Below, piece by piece: positions 59,701-64,000 of a DNA stretch of 64,000 bases. Source of the stretch: Lepturacanthus savala (Eukaryota > Chordata > Actinopteri > Scombriformes > Trichiuridae); assembly GCA_030544235.1 (NCBI GenBank), contig CM060461.1, positions 124,001 to 188,000 of the forward strand, written 5' to 3'. Each line of letters begins with the position of its first letter. The stretch's first letter is position 1. Made by a program: the position numbers and the translations under genes. Below the pieces are notes generated by a model, which was given only the letters and a program-made list of their open reading frames with translations, made no database searches and was not told the DNA's origin.

Positions 59701-62700
59701 TTTTTATTGCTCCATATGCATTCTCTCGGTCGGAAGAGCACAAAAAGACAAAAAGCTATGTAGGCCTAAATCAGTACAATATTTTTACAGAAAATCTTAT
59801 TTACCTTTTACTTTATGTGAAATGGTATAGTTTTGGATCAGAAATTCACCTGGAAAAGTTATTGTTTTCATGTGGTTTGTGTTTTAAAGTTTTTATTGCT
59901 CCATATGCATTCTCTCGGTCTGAAGAGCACAAAAAGACAAAATGCTATGTAGAACTAAATCAGTACAATATTTTTATAGAAAATCTTATTTACCTTTTAC
60001 TTTATGTGAAATGGTATAGTTTTGGATCAGAAAATCACCTGGAAAAGCTATTGTTTTCATGTGGTTTGTGTTTTAAAGTTTTTATTGCTCCATATGCATT
60101 CTCTCGGTCGGAATAGCACAAAAAGACAAAAAGATATGTAGGCCTAAATCAGTACAATATTTTTATAGAAAATCTTATTTACCTTTTACTTCATGTGAAA
60201 ATGTATAGTTTTGGATCATAAATTCACCTGGAAAAGCTATTGTTTTCATGTGGTTTGTGTTTTAAAGTTTTTATTGCTCCATATGCATTCTCTCGGTCGG
60301 AAGAGCACAAAAAGACAAAAAGCTATGTAGGCCTAAATCAGTACAATATTTTTATAGAAAATCATATTTACCTTTTACTTCATGTGAAATGGTATAGTTT
60401 TGGATCAGAAATTCAACTGGAAAAGTTATTGTTTTTATGTGGTTTGTGTTTTAAAGTTTTTATTGCTCCATATACATTCTCTCGGTCGGAAGAGCACAAA
60501 AAGACAAAAAGCTATGTAGGCCTAAATCAGTACAATATTTTTACAGAAAATCTTATTTACATTTTACTAAATGTAAAATGGTATAGTTTTGGATCAGAAA
60601 TTCACCTGGAAAAGCTATTGTTTTCATGTGGTTTGTGTTTTAAAGTTTTTATTGCTCCATATGCATTCTCTCGGTCGGAATAGCACAAAAAGACAAAAAA
60701 ATATGTAGGCCTAAATCAGTACAATATTTTTTATAGAAAATCATATTTACCTTTTACTTTATGTGAAATGGTATAGTTTTGGATCAGAAATTCACCTGGA
60801 AAAGTTATTGTTTTCATGTGGTTTGTGTTTTAAAGTTTTTATTGCTCCATATGCATTCTCTCGGTCTGAAGAGCACAAAAAGACAAAATGCTATGTAGAT
60901 CTAAATCAGTACAATATTTTTATAGAAAATCTTATTTACCTTTTACTTTATGTGAAATGGTATAGTTTTGGATCAGAAATTCACCTGGAAGAGCTATTGT
61001 TTTCATGTGGTTTGTGTTTTAAAGTTTTTATTGCTCCATATGCATTCTCTCGGTCGGAATAGCACAAAAAGACAAAAAAATATGTAGGCCTAAATCAGTA
61101 CAATATTTTTATAGAAAATCATGTTTACCTTTTACTTTATGTGAAATGGTATAGTTTTGGATCAGAAATTCACCTGGAAAAGTTATTGTTTTCATGTGGT
61201 TTGTGTTTTAAAGTTTTTATTGCTCAATATGCATTCTCTCGGTCGCAAGAGCACAAAAAGACAAAAAGCTATGTAGGCGTAAATCAGTACAATATTTTTA
61301 CAGAAAATCTTATTTACCTTTTACTTTATGTGAAATGGTATAGTTTTGGATCAGAAATTCACCTGGAAAAGTTATTGTTTTCATGTGGTTTGTGTTTTAA
61401 AGTTTTTATTGCTCCATATGCATTCTCTCAGTCTGAAGAGCACAAAAAGACAAAAAGCTATGTAGGCCTAAATCAGTACAATATTTTCATAGAATATCTT
61501 ATTTACCTTTTACTTTTTATGAAATGGTATAGTTTTGGATCAGAAATTCACCTGGAAAAGTTATTGTTTTCATGTGGTTTGTGTTTTAAAGTTTTTATTG
61601 CTCCATATGCATTCTCTCGGTCTGAAGAGCACAAAAAGACAAAAAGCTATGTAGGCCTAAATCAGTACAATATTTTCATAGAATATCTTATTTACCTTTT
61701 ACTTTTTATGAAATGGTATAGTTTTGGATCAGAAATTCACCTGGAAAAGTTATTGTTTTCATGTGGTTTGTGTTTTAAAGTTTTTATTGCTCCATATGCA
61801 TTCTCTCGGTCTGAAGAGCACAAAAAGACAAAAAGCTATGTAGATCTAAATCAGTACAATATTTTCATAGAAAATCTTATTTACCTTTTACTTTATGTGA
61901 AATGGTATAGTTTTGGATCAGAAATTCACCTGGAAAAGTTATTGTTTTCCTGTGGTTTGTGTTTTAAAGTTTTTATTGCTCCATATGCATTCTCTCGGTC
62001 TGAAGAGCACAAAAAGACAAAATGCTATGTAGATCTAAATCAGTACAATATTTTCATAGAATATCTTATTTACCTTTTACTTTTTATGAAATGGTATAGT
62101 TTTGGATGAGAAATTCACCTGGAAAAGTTATTGTTTTCATGTGGTTTGTGTTTTAAAGTTTTTATTGCTCCATATGCATTCTCTCGGTCTGAAGAGCACA
62201 AAAAGACAAAATGCTATGTAGATCTAAATCAGTACAATATTTTTCTAGAAAATCTTATTTACCTTTTACTTTATGTGAAATGGTATAGTTTTGGATCAGA
62301 AATTCACCTGGAAAAGTTATTGTTTTCATGTGGTTTGTGTTTTAAAGTTTTTATTGCTCCATATGAATTCTCTCGGTCTGAAGAGCACAAAAAGACAAAA
62401 TGCTATGTAGATCTAAATCAGTACAATATTTTTATAGAAAATCTTATTTACCTTTTACTTTATGTGAAAATGTATAGTTTTGGATCAGAAATTCACCTGG
62501 AAAAGCTATTGTTTTCATGTGGTTTGTGTTTTAAAGTTTTTATTGCTCTATATGCATTCTCTCGGTCGGAAGAGCACAAAAAGACAAAAAGCTATGTAGG
62601 CCTAAATCAGTACAATATTTTTATAGAAAATCGTATTTACCATTTACTTCATGTGAAATGGTATAGTTTTGCATCAGAAATTCACCTGGAAAAACTATTG

Positions 62701-63556
62701 TTTTCATGTGGTTTGTGTTTTAAAGTTTTTATTGCTCCATATGCATTCTCTCGGTCGGAAGAGCACAAAAAGACAAAAAGCTATGTAGGCCTAAATCAGT
62801 ACAATATTTTTATAGAAAATCATATTTACCTTTTACTTCATGTGAAATGGTAAAGTTTTGCATCAGAAATTCACCTGGAAAAACTATTGTTTTCATGTGG
62901 TTTGTGTTTTAAAGTTTTTATTGCTCCATATGCATTCTCTCGGTCAGAAGAGCACAAAAAGACAAAAAGATATGTAGGCCTAAATCAGTACAATATTTTT
63001 ATAGAAAATCTTATTTACCTTTTAATTTATGTGAAATGGTATAGTTTTGGATCAGAAATTCAACTGGAAAAGTTATTGTTTTCATGTGGTTTGTGTTTTA
63101 AAGTTTTTATTGCTCCATATGCATTCTCTCGGTCGGAAGAGCACAAAAAGACAAAAAGCTATGTAGGCCTAAATCAGTACAATATTTTTACAGAAAATCT
63201 TATTTACCTTTTACTTTATGTGAAATGGTATAGTTTTGGATCAGAAATTCACCTGGAAAAGTTATTGTTTTCATGTGGTTTGTGTTTTAAAGTTTTTATT
63301 GCTCCATATGCATTCTCTCGGTCTGAAGAGCACAAAAAGACAAAATGCTATGTAGAACTAAATCAGTACAATATTTTTATAGAAAATCTTATTTACCTTT
63401 TACTTTATGTGAAATGGTATAGTTTTGGATCAGAAAATCACCTGGAAAAGCTATTGTTTTCATGTGGTTTGTGTTTTAAAGTTTTTATTGCTCCATATGC
63501 ATTCTCTCGGTCGGAATAGCACAAAAAGACAAAAAGATATGTAGGCCTAAATCAGT
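56751..63556 (+). repeat. Higher-order repeat, 18 monomers, two near-identical copies
   Basis: Copy 1 is about 56751-60153 and copy 2 about 60154-63556, each 3403 bp (18 x 189 plus one extra T in a poly-T near 57329 and 60732). I found no difference between the copies by eye, including rare variants such as the CGCAAGAG change and the AAAATCACC change. Confidence 0.9.
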
Positions 63557-64000
63557 ACAATATTTTTATAGAAAATCTTATTTACCTTTTACTTTATGTG
63601 AAATGGTATAGTTTTGGATCAGAAATTCACCTGAAAAAGTTATTGTTTTCATGTGGTTTGTGTTTTAAAGTTTTTATTGCTCCATATGCATTCTCTCGGT
63701 CTGAAGAGCACAAAAAGACAAAATGCTATGTAGATCTAAATCAGTACAATATTTTTATAGAAAATCTTATTTACCTTTTACTTTATGTGAAATGGTATAG
63801 TTTTGGATCAGAAATTCACCTGGAAAAGTTATTGTTTTCATGTGGTTTGTGTTTTAAAGTTTTTATTGCTCCATATGCATTCTCTCGGTCTGAAGAGCAC
63901 AAAAAGACAAAATGCTATGTAGATCTAAATCAGTACAATATTTTTACAGAAAATCTTATTTACATTTTACTAAATGTAAAATGGTATAGTTTTGGATCAG

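Larger units (their letters stand above)
46608..64000 (+). repeat. 189-bp satellite array, plus-orientation block (about 92 monomers, runs off window)
   Basis: ACCTGGAAAAG recurs every 189 bp (for example CTGGAAAAG at 46621, 46810, 47189, 47378 and 47567; one unit is 190 bp, one 186 bp). The monomer is AT-rich. One plus-strand frame is stop-free in the consensus and gives 63 residues per monomer. Open stretches reach 399 codons (48521-49720 and 50789-51988) and 603 codons (52067-53878). Stops are mainly two recurrent point variants: GAG to TAG after SRSE, and TCA to TGA before EIHLE. The long open stretches usually start just after such a stop at a GTG, not an ATG, so they are not evidence of translation. 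The function is likely structural satellite DNA. Confidence 0.97.

Noticed and set aside
46608..64000. Long open frames in the satellite as a genuine repeat-protein gene
   Set aside because: The stretches start at GTG after recurrent stops, no promoter or splice structure is seen, and residue-changing variants dominate. Kept as satellite DNA, with the frame reported only as a finding.

Overview
The window looks like repeat-rich nuclear DNA from a teleost fish. It has spliced gene fragments with GT/AG borders, hAT, piggyBac, EnSpm/CACTA-like, L1 and Helitron-type elements, a tRNA-derived fish SINE, (CA)n tracts, a short TTAGGG tract and a long AT-rich satellite. I see no prokaryotic operons and no ordinary conserved vertebrate gene. 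All functional names come from motif recognition by eye; no database search was run.

Layout. (1) Bases 1-15544 and about 21365-35666 are two arms of one large inverted duplication. Each arm carries the same nest: an EnSpm/CACTA-like DNA transposon with two decayed genes, a piggyBac element in its first gene, a hAT element in the piggyBac, an L1-type retrotransposon in the distal end of the EnSpm element, and another hAT in L1 ORF2. Beyond the EnSpm end lie a third hAT and a small spliced gene. The left arm runs off the window. (2) The 5.8-kb spacer (15545-21364) holds the edge of a 189-bp satellite, a SINE, an old retroviral gag-protease fragment, a coding-like 24-bp tandem repeat, related hAT-like ends, a TTAGGG tract and the first exon of the small gene. 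(3) 36029-44837 holds the end of the piggyBac element, a decayed multi-exon Helitron-type gene set (SGNH-like exons, proline-rich exons, a cysteine-peptidase domain, a PIF1 helicase tail) and a LINE 3' end. (4) 44838-64000 repeats the satellite edge and then becomes a satellite array: about 7 monomers on the minus strand, an inversion point near 46.6 kb, then about 92 monomers on the plus strand to the window end.

The satellite monomer is 189 bp, a multiple of three, and one strand keeps one reading frame open over long stretches (63 residues per monomer, up to 603 codons). It has higher-order repeats of 3, 12 and 18 monomers. This resembles a centromeric or pericentromeric array.

The only apparently intact cellular-style gene model is the three-exon plus-strand gene at 21235-22378. 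It encodes about 160 residues, with an Arg/Gly-rich segment and a Cys-rich end resembling the P2X7 receptor C-terminal domain. Its left-arm copy is broken by deletions. Nearly all other coding sequence is transposon pseudogene; shared lesions in both arms show that much of the decay came before the inverted duplication.
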